Source: an uncultured Rubritalea sp. (GTDB lineage: Bacteria > Verrucomicrobiota > Verrucomicrobiia > Verrucomicrobiales > Akkermansiaceae). From it: a DNA stretch of 38,577 nucleotides. The stretch lies in assembly GCA_937981665.1 (NCBI GenBank), contig CALJOJ010000046.1, positions 1-38,577 on the forward strand, written 5' to 3'. The notes below the pieces were generated by a model. It saw nothing but the letters and a program-made list of their open reading frames with translations, had not been told where the DNA came from and made no database searches. This document shows positions 1 to 8,378 of the stretch, one piece after another (position 1 is the stretch's first letter; every line of letters starts with the position of its first letter). The translations under genes and the position numbers were made by a program.

Positions 1-273
1 CAATCATCTGCGATTGACCAAATAAAACTAACGAGTTTACTGTGTGCTGCTGTGTCCATGTGTAAAATTAAAGTTCACCCCAAAGGTGGATTAGATGGGC
101 ATATTCTATCGTGATCCTATATCATTGTAAAGAAGGCACAATTCATATTTCAGGTATGAAGTCCTCATCTAATCAGCCCTATCACCCACGCTCACGGGGG
201 TGCGGAATTCATCTACTCCTCTCTTTTCTGAGAAATAAATATGGCGCATTCTTCTCTCACTTATTAACTACCT
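1..273. other. upstream region of doxX-like gene, no gene seen
   Basis: I see no convincing gene here. A 61-codon open frame beginning near 111 has no family resemblance, overlaps the start of the DoxX-like gene and shows no ribosome binding site, so I treat it as chance. The stretch ends in the leader of the gene at 274. Confidence 0.4.
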
Positions 274-669
274 ATGATGATGAAACAACTACCTAATATT
301 ATTGGAGCTCTTCTTGGGCTGGCATTTCTTACTTTTGGACTCAATCACTTTTTCCACTTTATGCCCTCTCCACCAAAGCCAGCAGCGGGATCAGTACCTG
401 CCATGTTTTTTGGTTCTATGTTCATGTCTGGCTTCCTCACCTTTGTGAAGGTCATCGAGATCGTGGGAGCTGTCTTCGTGGCTATTCCTAAGACTAGAAA
501 CTGGGGGCTGCTCCTGCTAGGGCCTATCGTAATTGGCATCATAGCTACCAATGTATTTATTAAAGGAGGCAGCGCAGTCTTGGCTCCACCGGTCATTCTT
601 CTTGCCGTGCTCTCAGCTTACCTGCTCTGGGCAGGACGTGGAAAGTTCCTGGGTCTCCTCAATAAGTAG
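274..669 (+). CDS. DoxX-like membrane protein
   Basis: A 131-residue, almost wholly hydrophobic protein with about four membrane segments, at roughly residues 7-27, 50-70, 77-96 and 104-124. The first helix ends in a GLNHFFHFM stretch, and the second carries the KVIEIVGA pattern seen in DoxX/DoxD-type small membrane proteins. Some relatives act with respiratory or sulfur oxidoreductases, but most have no known reaction, and nothing here points to a partner. Three ATG codons in a row open the frame (274, 277, 280), so the exact start is uncertain by up to two residues. It stands alone on the plus strand, convergent with the tilS unit. The family call is from sequence pattern; the function is unknown. 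Confidence 0.7.
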   Translation: MMMKQLPNIIGALLGLAFLTFGLNHFFHFMPSPPKPAAGSVPAMFFGSMFMSGFLTFVKVIEIVGAVFVAIPKTRNWGLLLLGPIVIGIIATNVFIKGGSAVLAPPVILLAVLSAYLLWAGRGKFLGLLNK

Positions 670-973
670 ATTTAGCCGTGCTTGTTCGCTCATGATTTAG
701 GATCGGGTCTCCTATCATTGCGGTCTTTCAGACCTCTCTCGTATAGCTAACCCATACGTAGCCCTGCGCTCGCAGTCCGCGAGCTACGGACTACGCTGAT
801 ATCATAACGCTCCATAGGAGCTAAAAGCTAGTGCACGTATCACAGCGATACTTTAGAGGTACGGACTACGCTGAGGTGATGCTACTCATTTCAATGTGGT
901 CGCTGCATTGGCGCTAGGTTAGATCTTCTAAAATCTAATCATAACGCTCATTGCTATGTCGGTCTCACACTCA
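670..973. other. repeat-bearing intergenic region between convergent genes
   Basis: No open frame of note in about 300 bases between the DoxX-like gene and tilS, which face each other. It holds several hairpins: GGTCT/AGACC with a 3-base loop at 722-734, AGTCCG/CGGACT at 774-792, and TTAGAT/ATCTAA at 919-938. It also holds two short direct repeat pairs, a 15-mer and an 11-mer. The hairpins at 722 and 919 could end transcription from either side, but neither has a good T-run. Confidence 0.45.
785..799. repeat. 15-bp direct repeat, copy 1 (partner at 860-874)
   Basis: The sequence TACGGACTACGCTGA occurs at 785-799 and again at 860-874. The first copy forms the right arm of a hairpin with AGTCCG at 774-779. 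A second short repeat, TCATAACGCTC, occurs at 802-812 and 939-949. Both pairs lie in the same non-coding gap and look like a small decayed intergenic repeat family. Confidence 0.6.
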
Positions 974-1918
974 CTAGCTACTGACAAAGATCCGCTGTTC
1001 TTTTCTGCGTAGGAACATTCCTCCAGGGAGATTCATTTTCGCAGGGAGGTCAGGATCTAACAAGCTCAGACTAGACTCTACTAGATCATGGCTAAGGTTA
1101 CTGATCTTAGACTCGGTCAAATAACGGTGAATGATCCGCTGCTGGATCACACGTGGCGCTTCTCTAAGAGTCGGTAAATGCAGTCTCCCCTGTGGGTCTA
1201 ACATACTATCGTAATCTACCATTTCTTGGATAAAGGAGTCTTGCTGCACCGAGTGCTGTAGAGACTTCAGCACGGCAGGAACGACATCTCTCCCCATCAT
1301 TTCTTGGATCAATGGTAATACCTCATTACGCATCCGATTACGCACAGCAAATGGCTCAGCATTACTCGCATCTTCGCGGTACTCTAACAGGTGCTCTGAT
1401 ATATATTGATTGATCTCACTACGACGCACAGAAAGCATCGGGCGAATAAGGGTAAGGTTTCTATCTTTTAAGACTACTTCATCCTGCATCCCTCTCAGGC
1501 CAGCTGAACCACGGAGTAAATGATACAACACGGTCTCCACCTGATCATCCGCATGGTGAGCTAATAGAACACCAGCGCAATCATGCTTTTCACAAGTCTC
1601 AGAGAAGGCTTGGTGCCTTGCCTCACGCGCAGCTAGCTCTATGCTCTTTTTTTCCTCTAGCCCCACTGCTGCCACATCGATGCGGTAGACTTCACAGTGG
1701 ATGCCATAGTCGTCAGCGAGACGTTTCACCATTACTTCATCCGCGTCTGAGTCAGCACCTCTGAGCTGATGATTCACATGACAGATCACGAGGTTGTTAG
1801 ATTTTAAATCCTGCGCAGCGGCATGTAACATCGCCATAGAGTCTCGCCCGCCAGAAACAGCAAGAACCCAGCGATGCTCTACTGCTCGGTCTAACCACTC
1901 TGAATCTAACAAGTTCAT
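974..1918 (-). CDS. tilS: tRNA(Ile)-lysidine synthase
   Basis: Modifies the wobble cytidine of the CAU anticodon of tRNA-Ile2 to lysidine using ATP and lysine, so that it reads AUA codons. The PP-loop SGGRDS is at residues 22-27, the CHVNHQLRG pattern at 46-54, and the family block HHADDQVETVLYHLLRGSAG at 121-140. At 314 residues it is shorter than the E. coli enzyme (about 430) and lacks most of the C-terminal tRNA-binding domains. Short forms are known in other bacteria, so this need not mean damage. It is the last gene of a tight minus-strand unit with an MlaE-type permease (18-bp gap) and leuC. ATG start at 1916-1918. Confidence 0.93.
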   Translation of the reverse strand: MNLLDSEWLDRAVEHRWVLAVSGGRDSMAMLHAAAQDLKSNNLVICHVNHQLRGADSDADEVMVKRLADDYGIHCEVYRIDVAAVGLEEKKSIELAAREARHQAFSETCEKHDCAGVLLAHHADDQVETVLYHLLRGSAGLRGMQDEVVLKDRNLTLIRPMLSVRRSEINQYISEHLLEYREDASNAEPFAVRNRMRNEVLPLIQEMMGRDVVPAVLKSLQHSVQQDSFIQEMVDYDSMLDPQGRLHLPTLREAPRVIQQRIIHRYLTESKISNLSHDLVESSLSLLDPDLPAKMNLPGGMFLRRKEQRIFVSS

Positions 1919-1936
1919 TCTATCTGAAAATTTGAT

Positions 1937-2731
1937 TTAACCTGCGAGGCTCAGTGGGAAGAAAATGTTCAGCACCATCGTGAGGATAAAGTTGGCAATC
2001 AAGATCGCTAATGAAGAGAAGACCATCGCATTCGTAGTCCCTAGTCCCACGCCCACAGCACCATTTTTAGCCTTGAGTCCCTGATGGCAGGAAATGAGAA
2101 CAATCAGCATACCAAAAGCCACACCCTTAATCATAGCAATGCTAATATCAATCATCTCAGTACGAACCTCTAAGTGGAAATTCCAATACCCGTAAGGCAC
2201 GCCAAACACCTCAGTACCGATAAAGATAGAAGACAAGATTCCAAAACCAACCGACTCTGCAATCAAAAGCGGAATGGAAACTAACATAGCCAGGAACCGT
2301 GGAGTTACTAAATAATCAACGGGGTGAACATCCATAGAGCGCAGAGCGTCTACTTGCTCAGTCACCTTCATCGTCCCTATCTCGGCAGCCATCGCAGCCC
2401 CGACACGGCCAGATAACATCAAGCCAGTAATCGTAGGTCCTAGCTCACGTAGCATACCTACTCCCACGAGAGCACCCCCCATGGTCTCCATCCGAAACTG
2501 CTCCATCTGGAACAGCGCCTGAGCGGTAAGCACGGAGCCAGTAAAGGCACCCGTGATGATCACTACCATCTGTGATCTGAAGCCGATCTCTACAATCTGC
2601 TTCATAAACTGCTGCCAGCGAAACTGGCCGAACAGCAGAGACTTTACCACATCTTGAGCAAGCTCTACTAACTCACCTAAGTAAGTCAAAAAACTAATGG
2701 CCAAACGGCCTAAGAAGCGGACAAATCTCAT
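1937..2731 (-). CDS. MlaE-family ABC transporter permease
   Basis: Integral membrane permease of the MlaE/YrbE family (264 residues), which moves phospholipids or other lipids between the inner and outer membranes. The family signature LSGRVGAAMAAEIGTMKVTE lies at about residues 107-126, followed by EQVDAL. Several hydrophobic segments follow, the last near the C-terminus. The usual partners, the ATPase (MlaF-like) and the MCE-domain substrate-binding protein (MlaD-like), are not in this window, so they must be encoded elsewhere if it is functional. It sits between leuC (15-bp gap) and tilS (18-bp gap) and is very probably co-transcribed with both. The function is known from the family; the substrate is not shown. 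Confidence 0.88.
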   Translation of the reverse strand: MRFVRFLGRLAISFLTYLGELVELAQDVVKSLLFGQFRWQQFMKQIVEIGFRSQMVVIITGAFTGSVLTAQALFQMEQFRMETMGGALVGVGMLRELGPTITGLMLSGRVGAAMAAEIGTMKVTEQVDALRSMDVHPVDYLVTPRFLAMLVSIPLLIAESVGFGILSSIFIGTEVFGVPYGYWNFHLEVRTEMIDISIAMIKGVAFGMLIVLISCHQGLKAKNGAVGVGLGTTNAMVFSSLAILIANFILTMVLNIFFPLSLAG

Positions 2732-2746
2732 AAATAAATACTTCTG

Positions 2747-4147
2747 TTAGAAGTTACGCACGTCTGCCACTTTACCAGTGACCGCAGCAGCCACCACCAT
2801 AGCAGGGCTCATTAGGATCGTTCTACCAGTCGGGCTACCTTGGCGGCCTTTATAGTTTCTGTTAGATGAGCTCGCACAGATCTGATCACCCACGAGCTTA
2901 TCGGGATTCATCGCCAGGCACATAGAGCAGCCTGCAGAACGCCATTCGAAGCCAGCCTCGCGGAACACATCAGCGATGCCTTCCTGCTCACACTGGTGTG
3001 CGGTGATCTGTGATCCTGGTACAGCGATAGCCTTCACGCCATCAGCTACTTTTCTACCCTTAAGAATACTAGCCGCTTCGCGGAAATCTGAGAGTCTGCC
3101 GTTCGTGCATGATCCGAGGAATGCTACATCCACTGGAATGTCAGTCACGGGTGTGCCAGCTGGTAAGCGCATGTACTCGAGAGCCTCCTTAATACTCGCC
3201 ATCTCCTCAGGTGTCTCCGCCTTCTCTGGATCTGGGATAAGCTCAGAAATACCGACTCCGTGATCTGGAGAGATACCCCAAGTCACTGTAGGCTCGATGT
3301 CTGCTGCATCAAAATTTACCACATCATCATAAACACAGTCCGCATCTGAAGCGAATGACTTCCAGCCTTCTACTGCTGCATCCCACTCATCCGCCTTCGG
3401 TGCGTATGGCTTGCCTTCTAGATAATCAAATGTCGTCTGATCTGGATTCACATATCCGCAGCGCGCACCACCCTCGATGGACATATTACAAACTGTCATG
3501 CGCTCTTCCATTGTCATACGGTCAAAGACATCACCGCCGTACTCGTAAGCAAAGCCGATCCCGCCCTTAGCACCAAGATGACGGATGATGTGCAAGATCA
3601 CATCTTTAGCGTACACCCCTAGTTTTAAATCTCCACTCACATTAATCCGGCGTACCTTAAGCTCAGCCATCGCAAGCGTCTGCGTAGCGAGAACGTCACG
3701 CACCTGCGTAGTCCCGATACCGAAAGCGATCGCACCGAATGCACCATGAGTCGCGGTGTGCGAGTCACCACAGGCAATCGTAGTACCTGGCTGAGTGATC
3801 CCCTGCTCAGGCCCCACCATGTGGACGATGCCCTGCATACCAGTATTTAGAGAAAAGTATTTGATCCCATATTGCTCCACATTATTCTTCAGCTCATTGA
3901 TCATTGCCTCAGCAAGATTATCTTGAAATGGCTGCTCTTGATTATCCGTAGGCACGATGTGATCTACAGTCGCGAACGTACGGTTAGGAAATTTCACTGA
4001 CAGGCCGAGGTCACGGATCATTCCAAATGCCTGTGGTGAAGTCACTTCATGGATCAGATGTGAGCCAATGAATAACTGCGTTCTGCCATCCGCCATTAAG
4101 CCCACAGTATGAGCCTCCCAAGTCTTTTTATATAATGTTTTCGCCAT
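2747..4147 (-). CDS. leuC: 3-isopropylmalate dehydratase large subunit
   Basis: Large subunit of isopropylmalate isomerase, which converts 2-isopropylmalate to 3-isopropylmalate in leucine synthesis. At 466 residues it has the normal length. [4Fe-4S] ligands are visible in [13 protein letters not shown] (about residue 347) and in the pair GCSMC near residue 410. The aconitase-type segments [12 protein letters not shown] and [13 protein letters not shown] are intact. The small subunit gene leuD, commonly adjacent to leuC, is not next to it; downstream genes are instead an MlaE-type permease and tilS. A 329-bp non-coding stretch precedes the gene and should hold its promoter. I found no leucine-rich leader peptide or T-box there. 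Confidence 0.96.
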   Translation of the reverse strand: MAKTLYKKTWEAHTVGLMADGRTQLFIGSHLIHEVTSPQAFGMIRDLGLSVKFPNRTFATVDHIVPTDNQEQPFQDNLAEAMINELKNNVEQYGIKYFSLNTGMQGIVHMVGPEQGITQPGTTIACGDSHTATHGAFGAIAFGIGTTQVRDVLATQTLAMAELKVRRINVSGDLKLGVYAKDVILHIIRHLGAKGGIGFAYEYGGDVFDRMTMEERMTVCNMSIEGGARCGYVNPDQTTFDYLEGKPYAPKADEWDAAVEGWKSFASDADCVYDDVVNFDAADIEPTVTWGISPDHGVGISELIPDPEKAETPEEMASIKEALEYMRLPAGTPVTDIPVDVAFLGSCTNGRLSDFREAASILKGRKVADGVKAIAVPGSQITAHQCEQEGIADVFREAGFEWRSAGCSMCLAMNPDKLVGDQICASSSNRNYKGRQGSPTGRTILMSPAMVVAAAVTGKVADVRNF

Positions 4148-4476
4148 AGATCTACTATCCCTCTGTGTGTCCGAGGAACTTGCAGCTAATCCCCCCGAAA
4201 GTCAAGACAGGTACGCGACTGTATGGAGCTGATCTTACAAGCCAGTATTCACTTGGAGCATAAATACCCAGCCCTCCGATTACTAGCCTTCTCAACGAGG
4301 AGCAACACTCTAGCCCAGCTTGAAGCTCGCGTTAGCGGGCGGGGGCTGAGATACATGCCCACAAGACATCCTGCTCTGAAAGGGTAGAACAACGTGCTAC
4401 TGCACCTTCTCAACAAGCAATGCCATTTGTATTCCCGCTGTGGATCTCCAGGCACTGAATGTTTATTTCAGGAGAA
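4148..4476. other. non-coding region upstream of leuC
   Basis: This 329-bp gap between map and leuC (both minus strand) has no credible gene; a 68-codon minus-strand frame and a 107-codon plus-strand frame have no recognisable features. The decamer CCTTCTCAAC occurs twice (about 4287 and 4405), and GCCC/GGGC arms around 4310-4350 can fold. It probably holds the leuC promoter and the end of the map transcript, but no convincing -35/-10 pair or T-run terminator was found. Confidence 0.4.
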
Positions 4477-5295
4477 TTATAGCGTGATCCCCAGCTGCTC
4501 AGGAGTTGCCTCTCTGGGTCTGGTAGTAAGTATATCTGGCCCGTCCTTGGTAACAAGAACTGTGTGTTCAAAGTGGGCTGCATTTTTCTTATCTTCAGTA
4601 ATGACTGTCCAGCCATCATCGAGGATTCGCACGCGTGGAGTCCCTAGATTAATCATTGGCTCAACGGCGAGAACCATGCCTTCCTTGAGACGTGGAGTCT
4701 TACCTACTGGTCTGTAGTTAGGAACCGATGGCTCTTCGTGCAGGTTTCTACCTACGCCATGACCAACAAATTCCTTCACCACGCCAAAGCCGAATGGCTT
4801 CACATAGTCAGCGACGGCCCCACAAAGATCTCCGAGGTACTCCCCTTCTCTTGCAAATGACATTGCTTCATAGAGAGACTGCTCAGTAACCGCCAACAGG
4901 CGCTTTGTCTCTGTGTCGACATTTCCTACCGGCACAGTAGTGGCATTATCACCTATCCAGCCATTCAGCGTGATCCCTACATCGACACTGATAATGTCTC
5001 CGTCCTTGATCACGTAGTCACCACCGATGCCATGAACGACTTCGATATTAGGTGAAATACAGGTAAATCCTGGAAAGCCTCTATAGCCTAGAAAGGCGCT
5101 CTTGCAGTTACGCTCTTCCATGAGATGCGCCGCATAGAGATCCACTTCCTTAGTCGTCTTACCTATTCCGTCAGCGATAAATTTCGCCACGTTCTGTAAA
5201 ATATCGCTAGCCGTTTCACAGGCGACACGCATTTGAGCTATTTCATCTGGTGTCTTGATGATGATCCCGTTTCTTGATTTTTTCCGCTTCGCCAT
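4477..5295 (-). CDS. map: methionine aminopeptidase, type I
   Basis: Removes the initiator methionine from nascent proteins. The pita-bread metallopeptidase residues are all present: His88 (VVHGIGG), metal ligands Asp105 (SVDVG), Asp116 (GDNATT), His179 (VGHGVG), Glu212 (AVEPM) and Glu243 (HFEHTV). At 272 residues, with a basic start MAKRKKSRNG, it is a normal type Ia length. It follows adk as in the classic spc operon, but with a 169-bp gap, and the genes normally next (infA, rpmJ, rpsM) are absent. ATG at 5293-5295. Confidence 0.96.
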   Translation of the reverse strand: MAKRKKSRNGIIIKTPDEIAQMRVACETASDILQNVAKFIADGIGKTTKEVDLYAAHLMEERNCKSAFLGYRGFPGFTCISPNIEVVHGIGGDYVIKDGDIISVDVGITLNGWIGDNATTVPVGNVDTETKRLLAVTEQSLYEAMSFAREGEYLGDLCGAVADYVKPFGFGVVKEFVGHGVGRNLHEEPSVPNYRPVGKTPRLKEGMVLAVEPMINLGTPRVRILDDGWTVITEDKKNAAHFEHTVLVTKDGPDILTTRPREATPEQLGITL

Positions 5296-5464
5296 GATAT
5301 TATTTAAGGGAACTTCCGAAAACTCCCGATATTGCTGATTCTGTTATTAGATTTGAAAGTTTGCAAGCAAAGCTTGTATCTTGAACATACGACCCTTCGG
5401 GCAAAAGCATAAACCTACATATAGCTTCGTTCCATATTTGTTTTATTCTTTTGCATCAAGATCG

Positions 5465-6106
5465 CTAGTTTCCAGAAGTCCCCATCGTTACCGCGTTAGT
5501 GACTTCTTCGTAAACTTTCGCAGGAGCCTGAGTACCATCCACATGCTCTACTGGGCCGAGACCAGAGTAGTAATCATAAAGCGGAATGGTGAGCTCTTCG
5601 TAGTTCTCATATCTTACCTTGAAGCTCTCAAGAGCATCATCAGTTCTAGATACGAGACTATCTGCACCGCATTCTCGGCATCTGGTCTGGCTGAGATCAG
5701 TCACCGCCACAGTAGCCCCGCAAGATGTGCATTCTCTCCGCTTGATGATTCTCTGCTCCAAGTTTTCACGAGGCACATCGAGGACGATGACTTTCGCGTC
5801 TGGCGCTAATTTCTGAAGCTCTTCTGCCTGAGGTAATGTCCGTGGGAAACCATCCATGATCCAGCCATCTTTATTTTCATTCAGCCACTCTCCTACCATT
5901 TTGAGGATAGTTTCATCTGGAACGTAGCGTCCGGAGTCAATGAAGCCCTTTGCCTCTTTACCCACTGCGGAGCCTTTTTCGATCTCTGCTCTGAGTAGCT
6001 GACCGGTGCCCAGACACGGGACTCCGAGCTGTTCAGCTAGTTTTTTTGCCTGTGTGCCCTTACCGCTAGCGGGTGGCCCTAGAAGAATAACGTTCTTATG
6101 GTTCAT
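5465..6106 (-). CDS. adk: adenylate kinase with zinc-binding lid
   Basis: Interconverts ATP + AMP and 2 ADP. The P-loop GPPASGKGT is at residues 10-18 and the DGFPRT motif at 85-90. The LID domain carries four cysteines, 126, 129, 143 and 146 in CxxC...CxxC spacing, the structural zinc site found in many non-enteric bacterial enzymes. At 213 residues it has normal length. It lies between secY and map as in many bacteria, but is separated from secY by 114 bp containing a strong terminator, so it probably has its own promoter; a TATATA box lies about 30 bp before the ATG. Confidence 0.96.
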   Translation of the reverse strand: MNHKNVILLGPPASGKGTQAKKLAEQLGVPCLGTGQLLRAEIEKGSAVGKEAKGFIDSGRYVPDETILKMVGEWLNENKDGWIMDGFPRTLPQAEELQKLAPDAKVIVLDVPRENLEQRIIKRRECTSCGATVAVTDLSQTRCRECGADSLVSRTDDALESFKVRYENYEELTIPLYDYYSGLGPVEHVDGTQAPAKVYEEVTNAVTMGTSGN

Positions 6107-6150
6107 TGTAAAATGAGTGTTACTTGATGACTTGAAATTTATATAGGTCT

Positions 6151-6188
6151 AAAAAGTCAGTGGTCGAACCATTGCTGGGACGACCACT
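6151..6188 (-). terminator. intrinsic terminator after secY
   Basis: A perfect 8-bp stem, AGTGGTCG (6159-6166) with CGACCACT (6181-6188) and a 14-base loop, is followed on the minus strand by a T-run (complement of AAAAA at 6151-6155). It lies between the secY stop codon and the adk start and should end the secY transcript. Confidence 0.72.
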
Positions 6189-6220
6189 ATTAAAATGTAT
6201 TTATCTATTAGGTATTCAGC

Positions 6221-7738
6221 TTAACCATTCTTGACTGTTAGAGCCACAATACCGAGGATGAAGAGGATAGCGATGACTGCGAGAAGGTAAATTGTCTTAG
6301 TGCTCTTCTGGTTAGAAGCATTAAGCTGCTTACGCTCTTGGCGACCTTTGATCTTACCTTTTCTGAGGAATCCATCGTAGTTCTTCTGCAGAAGATGTGT
6401 CTCTACCTGGCGCATCATATCGAGGATCACACCTACCATGATGAGAAGTGACGTACCACCGAAGAACTGAGTAACTGCCTGATTAAGTGGCTGACCAATG
6501 ATTCCGATAGGGATCTGTGAAATGATGTATGGAAGAACGAAAATGATCGTCAGGAAAATAGCACCGGCAAAGGTGAGACGTGTCATCGTGAAGTCTAGGA
6601 ATTTAGCCGTAGGCTGACCAGGTCTGATTCCAGGAATGTATCCACCACTACGCTTAAGGTTCTCAGAGATTTCTGATGGGTTGAACATAGTAGCTACCCA
6701 GAAGTAAGCGAAGAAGAAAATCATCGCACCAGCGATCAAGTAGTACCAGATATTCACTGGTGAGAAGATCTCACCGAGAGTCACAGCCCAGGAAGCACCA
6801 CCAGAGATCATCTGAGCAAGAGCGGTCGGGATTCCGAGGATGGCAGTAGCGAAGATGATCGGCATCACGTTAGCGTAGTTGATCTTGAGTGGTAAGTACT
6901 GAGTCGTACCACCAGTTTGCTTTCTGCCCTGAGTACGCTTAGCATACTGAATAGCTATTCTCCTAGCTCCCTGCGTAAGTGCAATAGTAGCCGCTACGAT
7001 GAAGATAAGGAAGGCAAAGAGGCCAACCGCGAAGATAGCGCCACCTGTACCACCATTAATGATAAGAGTGTTCCAGAGGATAGCCAGTGCGGACGGAAGT
7101 GAAGAAATAATGTTTATCGTAATGATGATAGATGTACCGTTACCGATACCGTTCTCAGTCATCTGGTCACCTATCCACATAAGGAGAAGTGTACCTGTAA
7201 CGATAGTGAGAGTGAAGATAGACACGAAGGTAAACCACGTGTAGTTAACAGCTACAAGATTCCCTGGGACATCTTGAATGCCACTAAAGAATGGTAATGA
7301 CTGTGGGCTGGAGTAAACTTGATTCGCAAGGAACCCGCCTTGGATCACTGCGATAAGGATAGTGATAAATCTTGTGTACTGATTTATTTTCTGACGTCCA
7401 CCGTCTTCTTTAGAAAGACGTGAGAGCTTAGGCACAACGGCTGTCATAAGCTGCATCAAGATGGATGCAGAAATGTACGGCATAATACCGAGAGCAAAGA
7501 TACCGAGTTGCTGAAGTCCACCACCAGAGAAAATAGTGATCATGGTATTGAGGATATTTCCATCACCATCTGAACCTTTAGCTTTTTGAGCTGTAGTAAA
7601 TGCATCAATGACGTTAGAGTCGATACCAGGCATTGTTATATAAACACCAAGACGTACGACGACGATCATCATCAACGTGAAGATAATTCGTTCACGTAGT
7701 TCAGCTACTTTCCATGTATTCGCAAAAGCGGAGATCAT
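6221..7738 (-). CDS. secY: preprotein translocase channel subunit SecY, with an extra C-terminal hydrophobic segment
   Basis: Central pore of the Sec translocon in the cytoplasmic membrane. The family block GIFALGIMPYISASILMQLM and the following RLSKEDGGRQKINQYTR loop are near residues 77-122, and the SGGYIPGIRPGQPT loop near residue 358 is also diagnostic. At 505 residues it is longer than E. coli SecY (about 443). After the usual end of the family (about residue 466) there is a basic linker and one more strongly hydrophobic stretch at about 483-502, ending in KNG. The gene is bracketed by terminators (7831-7876 upstream, 6151-6188 downstream), so it is likely transcribed separately from the ribosomal genes. 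ATG at 7736-7738. Confidence 0.96.
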   Translation of the reverse strand: MISAFANTWKVAELRERIIFTLMMIVVVRLGVYITMPGIDSNVIDAFTTAQKAKGSDGDGNILNTMITIFSGGGLQQLGIFALGIMPYISASILMQLMTAVVPKLSRLSKEDGGRQKINQYTRFITILIAVIQGGFLANQVYSSPQSLPFFSGIQDVPGNLVAVNYTWFTFVSIFTLTIVTGTLLLMWIGDQMTENGIGNGTSIIITINIISSLPSALAILWNTLIINGGTGGAIFAVGLFAFLIFIVAATIALTQGARRIAIQYAKRTQGRKQTGGTTQYLPLKINYANVMPIIFATAILGIPTALAQMISGGASWAVTLGEIFSPVNIWYYLIAGAMIFFFAYFWVATMFNPSEISENLKRSGGYIPGIRPGQPTAKFLDFTMTRLTFAGAIFLTIIFVLPYIISQIPIGIIGQPLNQAVTQFFGGTSLLIMVGVILDMMRQVETHLLQKNYDGFLRKGKIKGRQERKQLNASNQKSTKTIYLLAVIAILFILGIVALTVKNG

Positions 7739-7788
7739 TATTTTTGTTTAATTAAAATTATTCGGAGTATTACTAATAAACCATCAAA

Positions 7789-7815
7789 GAAGCGCAACAA
7801 TAAATATTACGCTTC
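7789..7815. other. hairpin in the secY leader
   Basis: GAAGCG (7789-7794) and CGCTTC (7810-7815) can pair around a 15-base AT-rich loop, in the leader between the upstream terminator and the secY start. It has no T-run, so it is not a terminator. It may shape the secY leader or be chance. Confidence 0.3.
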
Positions 7816-7830
7816 CTCAGTGATCATGAT

Positions 7831-7876
7831 AAAAAGTATCCCCAGCTCGCCTATTATCAGTGAGCTAAGGATACTT
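7831..7876 (-). terminator. intrinsic terminator between rplO and secY
   Basis: Outer arms AAGTATCC (7834-7841) and GGATACTT (7869-7876) and inner arms AGCTC (7844-7848) and GAGCT (7862-7866) form a long interrupted hairpin. On the minus strand it is followed by TTTTT (complement of 7831-7835). It lies 37 bp after the rplO stop codon, so it should end the ribosomal-protein transcript before secY. Confidence 0.78.
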
Positions 7877-7912
7877 AAAAATATTTAAGTCCAAGATGAA
7901 CTAGGAGGACAA

Positions 7913-8353
7913 TTAAGAAATTGTGCCACCTACTTCTTCGATCTTTACCTTAGCACCTGCTGATACAGCATTTACTGAGACAGTAAGTTTCTTAGTGAGT
8001 ATACCGTTACCGAGTACTTTGATCTGATCAAAAGCACCTTTTACAAGGCCCCTCTCACGCAGTGACTCTTCGTTAACAGTAGCACCTGCCTCAAAGAACT
8101 TCTCAAGGTGAGCTGTGTTCACTACTACAACTTTATCCGCGAAGCGAACATTGTTGAAACCGCGCTTAGGAAGACGACGGTGAATAGGCATCTGACCACC
8201 CTCGAAGCCGACGCGTACGCCGCTACCAGAACGAGCCTTCTGACCCTTGTGACCTTTACCAGATGTCTTACCTTGACCAGAGCTTTCACCTTTACCAAGA
8301 CGCTTGATCTTGTGTGTAGCACCCTTGTTAGGCTTCATTGTATGAAGATTCAT
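7913..8353 (-). CDS. rplO: 50S ribosomal protein L15 (uL15)
   Basis: Large-subunit protein of 146 residues. The N-terminal glycine-rich, basic block with KGHKGQKARSG and the FEGGQMPIHRRLPKRGF stretch are typical of uL15, and a beta-rich C-terminal domain follows. It follows rpsE by 25 bp, leaving no room for rpmD (L30), which normally lies between them. It is the last gene before a strong intrinsic terminator. Confidence 0.97.
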   Translation of the reverse strand: MNLHTMKPNKGATHKIKRLGKGESSGQGKTSGKGHKGQKARSGSGVRVGFEGGQMPIHRRLPKRGFNNVRFADKVVVVNTAHLEKFFEAGATVNEESLRERGLVKGAFDQIKVLGNGILTKKLTVSVNAVSAGAKVKIEEVGGTIS

Positions 8354-8378
8354 AATAATTGATTTCTATAGTTAATGA

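Noticed and set aside
111-296. 61-codon open frame at the left end
   Set aside because: Composition looks random, it overlaps the start of the DoxX-like gene in another frame, and there is no ribosome binding site.
4148-4476. Leucine leader peptide or T-box upstream of leuC
   Set aside because: No run of leucine codons in a short frame and no T-box core sequence was found on the minus strand.
4249-4717. Small open frames in and around the leuC-map gap
   Set aside because: No family features; one overlaps the 3' end of map on the opposite strand as a shadow frame.
5296-5464. rpmJ (L36) or infA after adk/map
   Set aside because: Neither frame set gives the short Cys-containing L36 pattern or an IF1 fold pattern, and the gap carries stops in all minus-strand frames.
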